Assembly (NCBI GenBank): GCA_008501765.1
Contig: QQUE01000006.1
Span: forward strand, 62,001 to 126,000
DNA: 64,000 nucleotides
Source of the DNA: Calditrichota bacterium
Lineage (GTDB): Bacteria > Zhuqueibacterota > Zhuqueibacteria > Zhuqueibacterales > Geothermadaptataceae
Reading direction: 5' to 3'
In this document: in pieces, positions 1-10,049 of the stretch
Position numbering within the stretch: position 1 is the stretch's first letter
Layout of the letters: each line of letters begins with the position of its first letter
Program-made: the position numbers and the translations under genes
Notes under the pieces: generated by a model
Databases searched by the model: none
What the model saw: the letters and a program-made list of their open reading frames with translations, nothing else
What the model was told of the DNA's origin: nothing

Positions 1-1
1 T

Positions 2-289
<288 letters not shown>

Positions 290-313
290 ATTTTCAGGTT
301 TGATAAAATATTT

Positions 314-352
314 AGCCGCGTGAATTCCGTTTTATCACGTGGCTTTTTTTTT
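314..352 (+). terminator. Rho-independent terminator after serS
   Basis: agccgcgtga...tcacgtggct stem followed by a T run. Confidence 0.8.
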
Positions 353-383
353 CAGCGTCGGAATTGATTTGTAGGGAGGAACG

Positions 384-1862
384 ATGGAGCATTACGGCTG
401 GCTTTCGATTTTGCCACCAATTATGGCTATTGCTTTGGCGATCAAAACTCGCCAGGTATTTATTTCTTTGCTTTTCGGGATTTGGCTGGGCTGGGTCATT
501 TTAAAGGGCTGGAGTTTTTTCGATGGAACAATTGCCACAATCCAGGCGCTGGTTGACGTTTTTCAGGATGCCGGCAATACCCGAACAATCATGTTTAGCG
601 CTCTCGTGGGAGCACTCATCGCTTTTATCCAGCGCTCCGGAGGGGTCGAAGGATTTATTCTCAAAGTAAATTCATTTTTGCAGCGGCGTGGGGGCAACAG
701 TCGCCGGCTGGTGCAAATTTTAGCCTGGCTCACCGGATTCTCAATTTTTGTCGAATCAAGCATTAATGTACTCACAGTCGGCGCCATTTTTCGCCCGATT
801 TTTGATAAACTGAAAATCCCTCGCGAAAAACTGGCCTATATTGCAGATTCCATCTCAGCGCCAACTTGTATTTTGATTCCTCTCAATGCCTGGGGTGCTT
901 ATATAATGGGGCTGCTGTTGGCGCAGGGAATTTCCGAACCGCTGACAACGATGATCAAAGCATATCCCTTAAATTTTTATCCGATTTTAGCGATGCTGGC
1001 CGTTGTTCTGGTTATCGTTCTGCAAAAAGATTTTGGTCCGATGAAAAAGGCGGAAGAACGGGCACAAAAAGAAGGCAAAGTTATCGCGGATAACGCCACA
1101 CCAATGATTTCCTCTGAGGTCATTGCATTAGAGAAAAAAGAAGGAGTCACACCAAAAGCGCGAAATATGCTCATCCCTATTTTTGTCATGGTTTTCATGA
1201 TGCCCATCGGTCTGGTTTTTTCAGGCTGGGAGGTGGCGAGCCAATCCGTGGATTTGAGCTTTCTGCAGAAAGTTTTTACCGCATTGGGCAACGGCTCCGG
1301 ATCGAAAGCGGTCTTGTGGGCTGTTCTAACCTCAATTCTGGTGGCGATGATTTTGTATCGCTCGCAAAAAATATTTAATTTGCAGGAATTGCTGGATTTG
1401 ATTTTTAAGGGCGTCGGTGGGCTGATTCCTCTGGCATTATTAATGATGCTGGCCTTTGCAATCGGAAAAGTCTGCAAGGATTTGGGCGCAGGATTTTTCA
1501 TCGCTGAGGTTGCCGGGCAGTGGCTCAGTCCAGTTTTGGTGCCGGCCATTCTTTTCGCGGTGAGTGGATTTATCGCATTTTCAACGGGAACTTCCTGGGG
1601 AACTTTTGCCATAATGGTGCCGATCGGAATTCCCATGGCAGCAACACTGGGAGTTTATCCACCATTGGCAGTTGCTGCCGTTTTGGGGGGTGGCGTTTTT
1701 GGCGATCACTGTTCGCCGATCTCTGACACCACTATAATTTCGTCGATGGCATCAGCGAGTGATCACATTGATCATGTTAAAACACAGCTTCCCTATGCTT
1801 TGGCGGCCGGCGGCTTGGCTCTGGTCTTTTATTTAATTGCAGGAATAGTCTTTTCAATTTAA
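384..1862 (+). CDS. Na+/H+ antiporter, NhaC family
   Basis: 492 aa polytopic protein; GVFGDHCSPISDTTIISS and ESSINVLTVGAIFRP motifs typical of NhaC-type antiporters; RBS aggagg upstream. Confidence 0.88.
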   Translation: MEHYGWLSILPPIMAIALAIKTRQVFISLLFGIWLGWVILKGWSFFDGTIATIQALVDVFQDAGNTRTIMFSALVGALIAFIQRSGGVEGFILKVNSFLQRRGGNSRRLVQILAWLTGFSIFVESSINVLTVGAIFRPIFDKLKIPREKLAYIADSISAPTCILIPLNAWGAYIMGLLLAQGISEPLTTMIKAYPLNFYPILAMLAVVLVIVLQKDFGPMKKAEERAQKEGKVIADNATPMISSEVIALEKKEGVTPKARNMLIPIFVMVFMMPIGLVFSGWEVASQSVDLSFLQKVFTALGNGSGSKAVLWAVLTSILVAMILYRSQKIFNLQELLDLIFKGVGGLIPLALLMMLAFAIGKVCKDLGAGFFIAEVAGQWLSPVLVPAILFAVSGFIAFSTGTSWGTFAIMVPIGIPMAATLGVYPPLAVAAVLGGGVFGDHCSPISDTTIISSMASASDHIDHVKTQLPYALAAGGLALVFYLIAGIVFSI

Positions 1863-1942
1863 GCGTTTTTAATAACTGAAATAAAATACTTTTGTATATT
1901 CCACTACCTGCAATTCTACCATATTGATAGCGGAGCCTGCGG

Positions 1943-4273
1943 TTGCGATTAAATTCTTCGTTTAAAAAGATAGGGAGCATCTTATTAATTTTAGTTGTAG
2001 TTTTGCTCGCCGGGCAATTCTCCTATAGTGAAAATAACGAAAATATAACCATCTGGCCTTCAAAATCTGATTTCGCTTCTTTGCGCCGGAAAACCCGCGA
2101 AATAGGGTACGTTTATTCACAAAAGTCGGAAAAGTCTCCTCAAATTCGAGACGCTTTGGAAAAGCTCTCCCGACGAAGCAATTATATTCGCATTATCCCC
2201 ACATCATCCGATCGCCTTTCGGAACTGGAAACAGGTCCTCTTTGTTTTATCGGAACCCCCGGTAGCCACGATGGTATCCGTGAATTTTTGAAACATTCCG
2301 AATTAGGTATTAAAATTAATTCGCAAAGCCTGTTTTTTAATGGGGAAGAGTACAGGGGAAATGATCTGCTTTTTTTGTGCGCGTCTCCCAACAAGGCATT
2401 ACCCGGGCGATTTTTCCGCCTTATTACCGCGGCCTCAGAAAATGTACTGCTTGCGGCCCTTTCGAATGAAAAGCGTTTTCCGCGCCTGATCGGGGACTAC
2501 TCAATTTATCAATCCGGACAATTGGTTGCATACGGATTTTTAGACCAAAAGCAGAGCAACAAACCATGGCACGTGGCACGGACAGTTCGGTTGTTGAAAT
2601 CCCCTGCAGCCGATGCTGAGCGTGATGATTCGATATTTCAGGTAAATTTTATCGGAGAAAAAAAACCGGCGGAATTAATTCTGGCGTCCTTCCTTAAATC
2701 GCGGCAGCTACTTGTTGAAAAATTACTTGATCAGATGCAAATAGATATTTCCGGCCGAAAAGAAATAGTGCCTATTCAGCTGGATATTTTTGAATCGACT
2801 GAAAAGAAATTTTTATCGACGCAGCAGACGGGTTTTTCAAGCTGGGATGCTGCTAAAAATACGGTCTCCGTTGTTGTAAATGCCCGTGTCCCCGGCCATG
2901 ATTTTACCGCAATCGCTGAATGTATAATCGAAAAAGCCTGGGGGGAGATACCCAACAAAAATGCGCTGGCAGCCGCCGGGATACTCTTCTCGGAGAACTG
3001 GGGCCAGCAGGGTTACCGCTATTGGGCCGGTCTATTTTATAATCAGAATTTATTTACTGATTTGCAGGAAAACCTCGCTGTAACCTCATCGGTTTCTAAC
3101 TTTATCAGTGGAGTTACACTGGCTGCTTATTTTGATTATTATCTGCATACAAAGGGCCTTTCACAATTCAGGAAATTGTTGGCAGAATTGCCGTCATCCA
3201 ACAATATTAGTAACTCAGAATTTATTACCCAAAGTGAGAAATACGCATGGAAAAAGTGGTGTGACGATAACTTGCGTAATAAATCTCTTATAAAAATACC
3301 ACATCCGGATTCTTTTCAGGCCGGTTTTTGTTATGCGCACGAAGGTTACAATGTATACAACGGTTACCTCGGATCAACATCTGCTCAATCTCTGAAGAGA
3401 CTGGCATCTTTGAATGTAAATGCCGTTTCGCTGACGCCCTTTGCCTATTTTGGCTCCAAACGTTACCTGCAAAAAAGCGATGGTGTGCGGCAAGAAAATG
3501 ATGAAAGTTTGATCATAGCCAGCCAATTCGCACGCTCAAATGGAATGAAAATTATGCTCAAGCCGCACATCTGGGTTTCATGGCAATCATGGCCCGGGGC
3601 CATAGAGTTTGCGACGGAAAAAGAGGCGGAGCGTTTTTTTTCAGCCTACGAAGATTTAATTATGCACTATGCTATTCTTGCACAAATGCAAAGATTTGAG
3701 AGCCTGTGCATCGGTGTCGAACTGGTTAAATTAACACGGAAATATGATTCCCGTTGGCGGGACTTGATTAAACAAATTCGCAAGGTTTATTCGGGGCAGT
3801 TAATTTATGCGGCAAACTGGGGTGAAGAATTTGAAAAATTGCAATTCTGGGACGCGCTCGATGCGATAGGATTGAATTCTTATTATCCATTGTCGGATAA
3901 AAAAACTTTTGATGCTGACGAAATCGAAAAAAATGTAGCAAAAATTTTTAATAAAATTAAACAGGTGAAAAACAAATTCAACAAACCCGTTTATTTCACT
4001 GAAATTGGTTTTGCGAGCCGCCCGGAAAGCTGGCGCGATCCCCATGTTGACGGGCACAACAAAAGTGTTGATCTGGCGGCACAACTCCAATGTTTTCAAT
4101 CTTTTCTTTCCGTTTTATCTGCAAGCAATAGCATTGATGGTGTTTATATTTGGAAATGGCCAACCTACCTTGGTGATGGTGGTAACAATCATAGTGGATT
4201 CACTCCAAATGGTAAACCTGCCGAGCACGAAATCCGAAATTATTTTAAAGATTTCCAACAAAAAGACCCTTGA
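1943..4273 (+). CDS. Secreted protein with C-terminal GH113-like TIM-barrel glycosidase domain and uncharacterised N-terminal region
   Basis: TTG start; hydrophobic signal segment; C-terminal half has GMKIMLKPHIWVSW, IGVELVKL, NSYYPLSD, PVYFTEIGFASRP, reminiscent of GH113-like barrels. Confidence 0.7.
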   Translation: MRLNSSFKKIGSILLILVVVLLAGQFSYSENNENITIWPSKSDFASLRRKTREIGYVYSQKSEKSPQIRDALEKLSRRSNYIRIIPTSSDRLSELETGPLCFIGTPGSHDGIREFLKHSELGIKINSQSLFFNGEEYRGNDLLFLCASPNKALPGRFFRLITAASENVLLAALSNEKRFPRLIGDYSIYQSGQLVAYGFLDQKQSNKPWHVARTVRLLKSPAADAERDDSIFQVNFIGEKKPAELILASFLKSRQLLVEKLLDQMQIDISGRKEIVPIQLDIFESTEKKFLSTQQTGFSSWDAAKNTVSVVVNARVPGHDFTAIAECIIEKAWGEIPNKNALAAAGILFSENWGQQGYRYWAGLFYNQNLFTDLQENLAVTSSVSNFISGVTLAAYFDYYLHTKGLSQFRKLLAELPSSNNISNSEFITQSEKYAWKKWCDDNLRNKSLIKIPHPDSFQAGFCYAHEGYNVYNGYLGSTSAQSLKRLASLNVNAVSLTPFAYFGSKRYLQKSDGVRQENDESLIIASQFARSNGMKIMLKPHIWVSWQSWPGAIEFATEKEAERFFSAYEDLIMHYAILAQMQRFESLCIGVELVKLTRKYDSRWRDLIKQIRKVYSGQLIYAANWGEEFEKLQFWDALDAIGLNSYYPLSDKKTFDADEIEKNVAKIFNKIKQVKNKFNKPVYFTEIGFASRPESWRDPHVDGHNKSVDLAAQLQCFQSFLSVLSASNSIDGVYIWKWPTYLGDGGNNHSGFTPNGKPAEHEIRNYFKDFQQKDP

Positions 4274-4717
4274 AATATTTTCATTGCATTGTCCGGAAAA
4301 TAATAACTATCTTGTTTTGTTCGTTATTTGATCTCCTTCCAATTTATCAAATAGTGAATATTTACAATTACTTACCATTTAAAGGCGTGTAGAAATTAAT
4401 TGAATTGATTACCCGGATTTAAATAATCAATCCAACCTTTGTATAGCACTAAAATCACTTGTGTAATACCGCCGCACGTAGCAGACAATCTTGATTTGGC
4501 AAACATTAGCATAAAAAAATGATCATCTAAAAAAACTGTGGATTTGAACAAAGCACTGCAAAATGAAGTATGAAAATTTAACATACTTCGAGCTTCAGTT
4601 TACTTGTTACTTTGTCGCAATGTTGGATAGTTGGGATGAATGAGTCTGTCTTGTATCGCAAAAACATGCACGATTCGCTTTCAACATAAAACAGGTAGTA
4701 CAAAGAAAGGGGTTAAA

Positions 4718-5236
4718 ATGTGTTATCCTATTCCTCAGGGTGATTGGAAACTCAGCATGAAGCCCGATGAAAAACCGCCGAAGTCGCTTTTTGAACAAGT
4801 ATGGGAAGTTTTGGGCAAGTTAATGCAAAATGTGATACTTCCGGTGTTATTGGTTGCAGGATTGATATTTCTCGGTTATACGCTTGCGGGAGGTACCGGT
4901 TGGCCGTTCTCAGTATCTAACGATTATCCGATCGATAGTATCTTTGATGCCGATGAAAAGTTTATTGACAAGCAACAAGGTGGCCCGACTGATAGCAAGA
5001 AAAATCATATCCAACCCAATAGAGGCAATGTGGTGTTTGTTGCAAATGCAAACTCACCTGCAGACCGGAAGTATATTTTAAATGAGTTGAAAAAAATGCG
5101 GTTGGTCGCTACAATCGACTATCGTTATGGGAACAACCATATTTTGGTTAAGGACTTGCTGAGTAAAAGCCGGGCCAAAAATGTCGTGGAAGAATTACAG
5201 GCCAGGGGCTTCACACAGGCCCGAATTGGGTATTAA
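4718..5236 (+). CDS. Membrane-anchored protein with SPOR-like C-terminal domain
   Basis: RBS-like aaagaaagggg before ATG 4718; one TM segment (VILPVLLVAGLIFLGYTLAGG) and ~70 aa C-terminal SPOR-like alpha/beta region. The ORF track start at 4640 is probably too early. Confidence 0.6.
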   Translation: MCYPIPQGDWKLSMKPDEKPPKSLFEQVWEVLGKLMQNVILPVLLVAGLIFLGYTLAGGTGWPFSVSNDYPIDSIFDADEKFIDKQQGGPTDSKKNHIQPNRGNVVFVANANSPADRKYILNELKKMRLVATIDYRYGNNHILVKDLLSKSRAKNVVEELQARGFTQARIGY

Positions 5237-5622
5237 ATGTATGTAAATAATTGAAAATCATTCTGATTAAATTATAGCTTCCCGGTCAAGTCATGTATTT
5301 CAGGTCGTCTGCATATTTCCTCTATGCGAATGGCAAATAAAATGCTTGCTTTTCGTTGATTGTTTTTTATACATTTATAATCACTACATATTCCGCTGTA
5401 TTAATCATTATTCACCATTATCGCAACAATTTATGCAGATATAGGATAAATTGATTTTTGAAAAACATCCCGAATTAAAATAGCGAAATAGTTGATTACG
5501 TCGCATAAGAAATTGCATTATTTAGTTATCACACACAACGGATTGCGTGCTCAAAGTAGTTTAAATACCTTGTTAGGATAATAAGGCCTACGCCATGAGA
5601 GAAAGGTAAAGGATAGCCGACC

Positions 5623-6063
5623 ATGGGGAAAGATAAAAAAGTAAAATCCCTGCTTGAAGCATCAGAAGGTATCGGTAAACTACTGATGTGGATTGGAATT
5701 ATTGGACTCATCGGTATGGCCTACAGTTTTGGCAAAAAAGGTACTCTTATTACCCTGAAGGATAGTATTGTCAATGTTTGCCGGTCGATGACTGGCGCTC
5801 CGGGTCGACCCATTCCACCACCATTATCGATTGAAGGCTACGCTGTTTTGATTGGCACTTACAATGAATATGCTGATGCGCATGCATGGGTGAAAAAACT
5901 GAGCAAGAGAAGAATCAATTCCATGATCGAACGGCAGAGAGGCCGGTATTTTGTATTGGTTGGCCCATTTACAAGTAAAAAAAGAGCAGAACATGCTTAT
6001 GCAATGGTGAAAAGTAATGGTTTCCCTGCCAGATTGATCTCACCCCGAAAGAGAGGGCGTTAA
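5623..6063 (+). CDS. Membrane-anchored SPOR domain protein
   Basis: N-terminal TM helix; YAVLIGTYNEYADAHAWVKKLSKRRINSMIERQRGRYFVLVGPFTSKKRAEHAYAMVKSNGFPARLI matches the SPOR pattern. Confidence 0.75.
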   Translation: MGKDKKVKSLLEASEGIGKLLMWIGIIGLIGMAYSFGKKGTLITLKDSIVNVCRSMTGAPGRPIPPPLSIEGYAVLIGTYNEYADAHAWVKKLSKRRINSMIERQRGRYFVLVGPFTSKKRAEHAYAMVKSNGFPARLISPRKRGR

Positions 6064-6083
6064 ATACTTGGCCAGCTAAAGCC

Positions 6084-7361
6084 TCAGGCCAAACGGTTTT
6101 GTTCCTCTTTTATATTCTCCAAATCTTTCTCATAATATTTATGAAGGCCTGCTGACAGCATGGAACATTTTGTATAAGAACCCGGTGAGATTCCCTCCAT
6201 TCTTTTTGCCACGTTTATCCGCCGAAACGCCGGTGAAATATGTGGACAAGATTCATCATTGACGGAGCAAATGAACATTGTTGGAATTCCGTTGCCATGT
6301 TTTGGATAGTACAGCGCATTGCTTTTGCCACCTTCCCCCCGGTTACACATATTTTCAATGGAATGCAAAGTTTTATTGAGACGGAAAATGGACTGCTTAT
6401 GGAGCCATACTGCCAATTTTTTAAGACTGTCCTCATCCAATTCCTTGTGGTAGCATTTTTTATATAATTTTGCGACGGCGCTATTTACATTGACATATCC
6501 AGATTCATTGCTTGTAATAAGACGGTAAAATTCCTCAATGACTTCAATGTTTTTGATCAAACGAACAGCGGTTTCGGTCATTAATACAGCATCCCCGTTT
6601 TTATCGGAGGTATGAAAAAATGATTTCCCGGCCAAAATGATTTCATGGTCAATCTCGAGATCTTGCAAGCAATTTTCGAGAAAAGTGTTGACGAGGAGAT
6701 CATAATCAGATGAAGTCGCATTTGCTTCAAGATTGGCCGTAATTTCAATTTTCGTCAACGTGATGATGAGTTGGGAGATAAATAGATGTTGCAAAAAATC
6801 CTGATTTTTATCAGAAGCAGTTGTACTGAGTTCAACCCCTACAGATAATAACGCTTTCGTTATCCCCTCCGTTATCGTGGGATTGAATCCTTTAAATTCC
6901 TTATTACTATAAAGTTGAACATTGTTTTCATTGAAGAATGCATAAGTAAGTTGTGTGTTTTTAAAGGCGCTGTTCAGGACATCCAAAAATCTGTCTTCGA
7001 ATTGGAGAAAGAGTGTTTTTCCTACGCGAGGCAAGATGCTGGAAGATTCAAACTGCAGCGCGATGCTTGCTCGCAATATGACCATTAATTTTGCTGCTAT
7101 TTCTGGACATTTTTTTATATAAATATCGAGATTTGAGGAAACTTTATCGGAAACGGAGGTGCGAAGTTTGCGAAATAAGTCAGCATCAACTTTCGTATTG
7201 GCTGGGGAGAGCAGGGCATTTTTATCGTTATAAACATCATTGGCCAAAACCATGATGCTATCTTTGGATCGCAGTTGTTTTGTTTCATAACCAATGAGGT
7301 GAGTGAATTGGGAAAACTCAGCTAAATTGTAAAAGTGTATCGAATCGGCAGTAAATTTCAT
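6084..7361 (-). CDS. Hypothetical protein (425 aa), no recognised family
   Basis: Long ORF on - strand ending close to the convergent SPOR gene; no family recognised by eye. Confidence 0.65.
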   Translation of the reverse strand: MKFTADSIHFYNLAEFSQFTHLIGYETKQLRSKDSIMVLANDVYNDKNALLSPANTKVDADLFRKLRTSVSDKVSSNLDIYIKKCPEIAAKLMVILRASIALQFESSSILPRVGKTLFLQFEDRFLDVLNSAFKNTQLTYAFFNENNVQLYSNKEFKGFNPTITEGITKALLSVGVELSTTASDKNQDFLQHLFISQLIITLTKIEITANLEANATSSDYDLLVNTFLENCLQDLEIDHEIILAGKSFFHTSDKNGDAVLMTETAVRLIKNIEVIEEFYRLITSNESGYVNVNSAVAKLYKKCYHKELDEDSLKKLAVWLHKQSIFRLNKTLHSIENMCNRGEGGKSNALYYPKHGNGIPTMFICSVNDESCPHISPAFRRINVAKRMEGISPGSYTKCSMLSAGLHKYYEKDLENIKEEQNRLA

Positions 7362-7603
7362 ATTAAACCAAATTAGCCTGTAATAAATTATTTTCCTCTG
7401 CGCGAACGCAGCATCTACTGCCTAATTCGCACTTATTAATTTGGGTACGCGGTCAGTTTCCGTACATGAAATATATCGGCTTGAAATTGAGAAGGGTGAT
7501 AAAAATCGCATGTAAGCTTGTGTTAAATAATGATAAGACTTGGGTCAAGACTGTTTAATTGCTTTGCGGGGAGTGCGTATGTTACGCGATAAAAGTCCCT
7601 GAA

Positions 7604-8608
7604 TTATCGTTGCAGAATTTCGAAAATCAGGTCCGGGCCTTTATAAATAAATCCCGTATAAATTTGCACTAATTTTGCGCCTGCATTAAATTTATCTTCA
7701 GCATCACCGGCCGACATTATCCCGCCGACGGCGATTACCGGAATGGCATTATTTAACTCAGAAATCAGCTTCTTCAGTAGAGCGTCAGACGGTAATTTCA
7801 GCGGTTCACCGCTTAAACCACCTGTTTCTAAGCTATGCTTTTTCCCGGAAATACTTTCGCGCGAAATTGTCGTATTTGTAGCGATGACCGCATCGACACG
7901 GTTTGCGGTGAGTATTTGCGCTATATTTTTAACTTCAGAATCTGTCAGGTCGGGTGCTATTTTAACAGCAAATGGCACGTAACGATTGGTTTGTTTGACG
8001 AGCTTGGATTGTTCGTTTTTCAGGGCAGAAAGCAATTTTTGCAATTCGTCTCCCGCTTGTAAATCACGAAGATTTTTGGTGTTGGGTGATGAAATATTGA
8101 CTGCAATATAATCGGCACAAGCATAGGCTTTGCGAAAACAAATGCGATAATCTTCAACTGCATTTGCCACCGGTGTATCGAAGTTTTTACCAATATTTAT
8201 CCCGATTATGCCCTGATATTTTGATTTTTTGACTTGATTTATCAGATGATCAACGCCTTTGTTATTAAATCCCATTCTGTTAATAATAGCTTTTTCTGGC
8301 ACCAGCCGGAAAAGGCGTGGTTTGGGATTTCCCGGTTGCGGCCTGGGCGTTACCGTTCCCAGCTCGAGAAAACCGAAGCCCAGGGCCCCGAGGCAATCAA
8401 TATAATCGCCGTTTTTATCCATTCCCGCGGCCAAACCAACCCGATTCGGAAATGTGAGCCCCATTATTTCTACCGGCTGCTCAGTCACTCTTTTGCGGAC
8501 AAGGCGAATTAATCCACAGCGTTTTAGAACTCTTAATCCTGTCAATCCTAACTTGTGGGCGAATTCTGCGTCAAAAAGAAATAATATTTTTTGTACCATT
8601 TTATACAT
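7604..8608 (-). CDS. pyrD: Dihydroorotate dehydrogenase (quinone), class 2
   Basis: NRVGLAAGMDKNGD, GFLELGTVTPRPQPGNPKPRLFRL, RMGFNNKG, NISSPNT, GGLSGEPLK, IPVIAVGGI motifs. Confidence 0.95.
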   Translation of the reverse strand: MYKMVQKILFLFDAEFAHKLGLTGLRVLKRCGLIRLVRKRVTEQPVEIMGLTFPNRVGLAAGMDKNGDYIDCLGALGFGFLELGTVTPRPQPGNPKPRLFRLVPEKAIINRMGFNNKGVDHLINQVKKSKYQGIIGINIGKNFDTPVANAVEDYRICFRKAYACADYIAVNISSPNTKNLRDLQAGDELQKLLSALKNEQSKLVKQTNRYVPFAVKIAPDLTDSEVKNIAQILTANRVDAVIATNTTISRESISGKKHSLETGGLSGEPLKLPSDALLKKLISELNNAIPVIAVGGIMSAGDAEDKFNAGAKLVQIYTGFIYKGPDLIFEILQR

Positions 8609-8870
8609 GGAAATCCCTGGTATTTAAAGAGGAAATTTTATTCCAAAACCGGCTTGAATGCTAAATCTATCGCTGGATAGCATCCTTAAATTATATTTTA
8701 AAAACCAGAATTCCAAATCTGATTTCTAAAAATGGTGGGCGCTGAATTGAAACTATCGAATCCCGGATTCATCTTAAATTTCATTTTAAAAAAAATGAGT
8801 AACTTTTCTGCTATAATTGCGAAGAAAAAATGATACACACAAAAGATTTTAATAAACTTTCGGAGGAAAA

Positions 8871-9998
8871 ATGAACGCCATAAAACGGATGCAGACTATG
8901 CTTTGCGCTCTAGTGCTGCTCTTTTTTTCAACCCAATTTTTACATGCTCAGGCTTTGTCGATTCCCTCACAAAATTGGGGACTTAGTATCGGAAATTCCA
9001 AAAATTTTACCGGGCTGCGCATCAATTTTCGTGATAAAAATATTGGTGAATTGAATGGCGTAAACATCTCTTTTTGGAAACCGGCAAAAAATTATAGCGG
9101 TCAACTAACAGGTCTTGGGGTGGGATTGGTAGGCCCTGCTGCAACTGATTTAAAAGGAGTCATGCTTGGTGGATTATCCGTCCAGGCTGAAAGAAGCCTC
9201 TCTGGCATTTCACTGGGGCTCATTGCCGTCGGCGCAGGGGATGATGTTCACGGAATAAATTTGGGTGGTATCGCCACCGGTTCCGGAGGCGACCTTTGGG
9301 GGATCAATATTGGCGGCTTTGCCATCGGTGCTGGACAGGATGTTACAGGAATCAACCTCGGTGGATTTGCATGCGGTGCCGGCGAGAGCCTCAGTGGCTT
9401 AAATATTGGTGGATTCGCGTGTGGTGCAGGCGAGGATTTAAAAGGTATTTCTATGGCGCTTTTTGCCAGCGGCGCCGGGGAAAGTATGAGCGGTCTGTCA
9501 ATTGGAGGATTTGCCTGCGGGGCTGGTGAAAATGTTCGTGGAATCACAGTTGGTGGATTTGCAGTTGGCGCCGGAAAAAATTTGTCCGGAATTTCTACAG
9601 CCCTGTTTGCAGTCGGATCCGGCCAGATTCTTAAGGGGCTGTCTGTTGCGGGATTTGCTGTCGGCGCCGGTGAAGAATTGCGCGGGATTTCCGTTGCTGG
9701 TTTTGCTGCCGGCGCTCCGGATATTATTGGATTTACGGCTGCCAGTCTGATCAAAGGAACAAACCACAAAGGCATCGCACTTGCGCCCCTGTATTTTTCT
9801 CTGAAAGAGACAGGCGAGTTTCGAGGGCTATCGATCAGTGCATTTAATCGCATAAATGGAACCCAGCGTGGCCTGAATGTTGGTTTAGTTAATCTGGCCG
9901 GAGAGTTGAATGGATTACAATTGGGTGTCATTAATATCGCGTTAAGTAATCCCGGATGGGCCAGGGTGCTACCTGTTTTCAACAAAAATTTCCAATAA
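8871..9998 (+). CDS. Secreted/surface repeat protein, LA_2272-like
   Basis: Signal peptide; ~12 tandem 16-aa units of type G-(I/L)-x-(L/I/V)-(G/A)-G-F-A-x-G-A-G-x-x-(L/V)-x. Confidence 0.82.
   Translation: MNAIKRMQTMLCALVLLFFSTQFLHAQALSIPSQNWGLSIGNSKNFTGLRINFRDKNIGELNGVNISFWKPAKNYSGQLTGLGVGLVGPAATDLKGVMLGGLSVQAERSLSGISLGLIAVGAGDDVHGINLGGIATGSGGDLWGINIGGFAIGAGQDVTGINLGGFACGAGESLSGLNIGGFACGAGEDLKGISMALFASGAGESMSGLSIGGFACGAGENVRGITVGGFAVGAGKNLSGISTALFAVGSGQILKGLSVAGFAVGAGEELRGISVAGFAAGAPDIIGFTAASLIKGTNHKGIALAPLYFSLKETGEFRGLSISAFNRINGTQRGLNVGLVNLAGELNGLQLGVINIALSNPGWARVLPVFNKNFQ
9156..9728 (+). repeat. Tandem 48-nt (16-aa) coding repeats, about 12 units
   Basis: Units such as GINLGGFACGAGESLS / GLNIGGFACGAGEDLK / GLSIGGFACGAGENVR read directly from the translation. 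Confidence 0.9.
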
Positions 9999-10049
9999 GA
10001 AAATATATTTGATCAGCTTGAATAACATTAAAATAAAAGGAGAAAGCCT

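Noticed and set aside
977-1636. 219-aa minus-strand ORF inside the NhaC gene
   Set aside because: Antisense shadow of a clearly coding membrane protein gene.
9156-9728. Regular 48-nt periodicity considered as a CRISPR-like array
   Set aside because: Period is in frame, translated, and lacks conserved-repeat/variable-spacer organisation.
9248-9985. 245-aa minus-strand ORF opposite the LA_2272-like gene
   Set aside because: Pro/Ala-rich antisense product of the GGN/GCN repeat codons; the plus strand has a signal peptide, RBS and family-like repeats.
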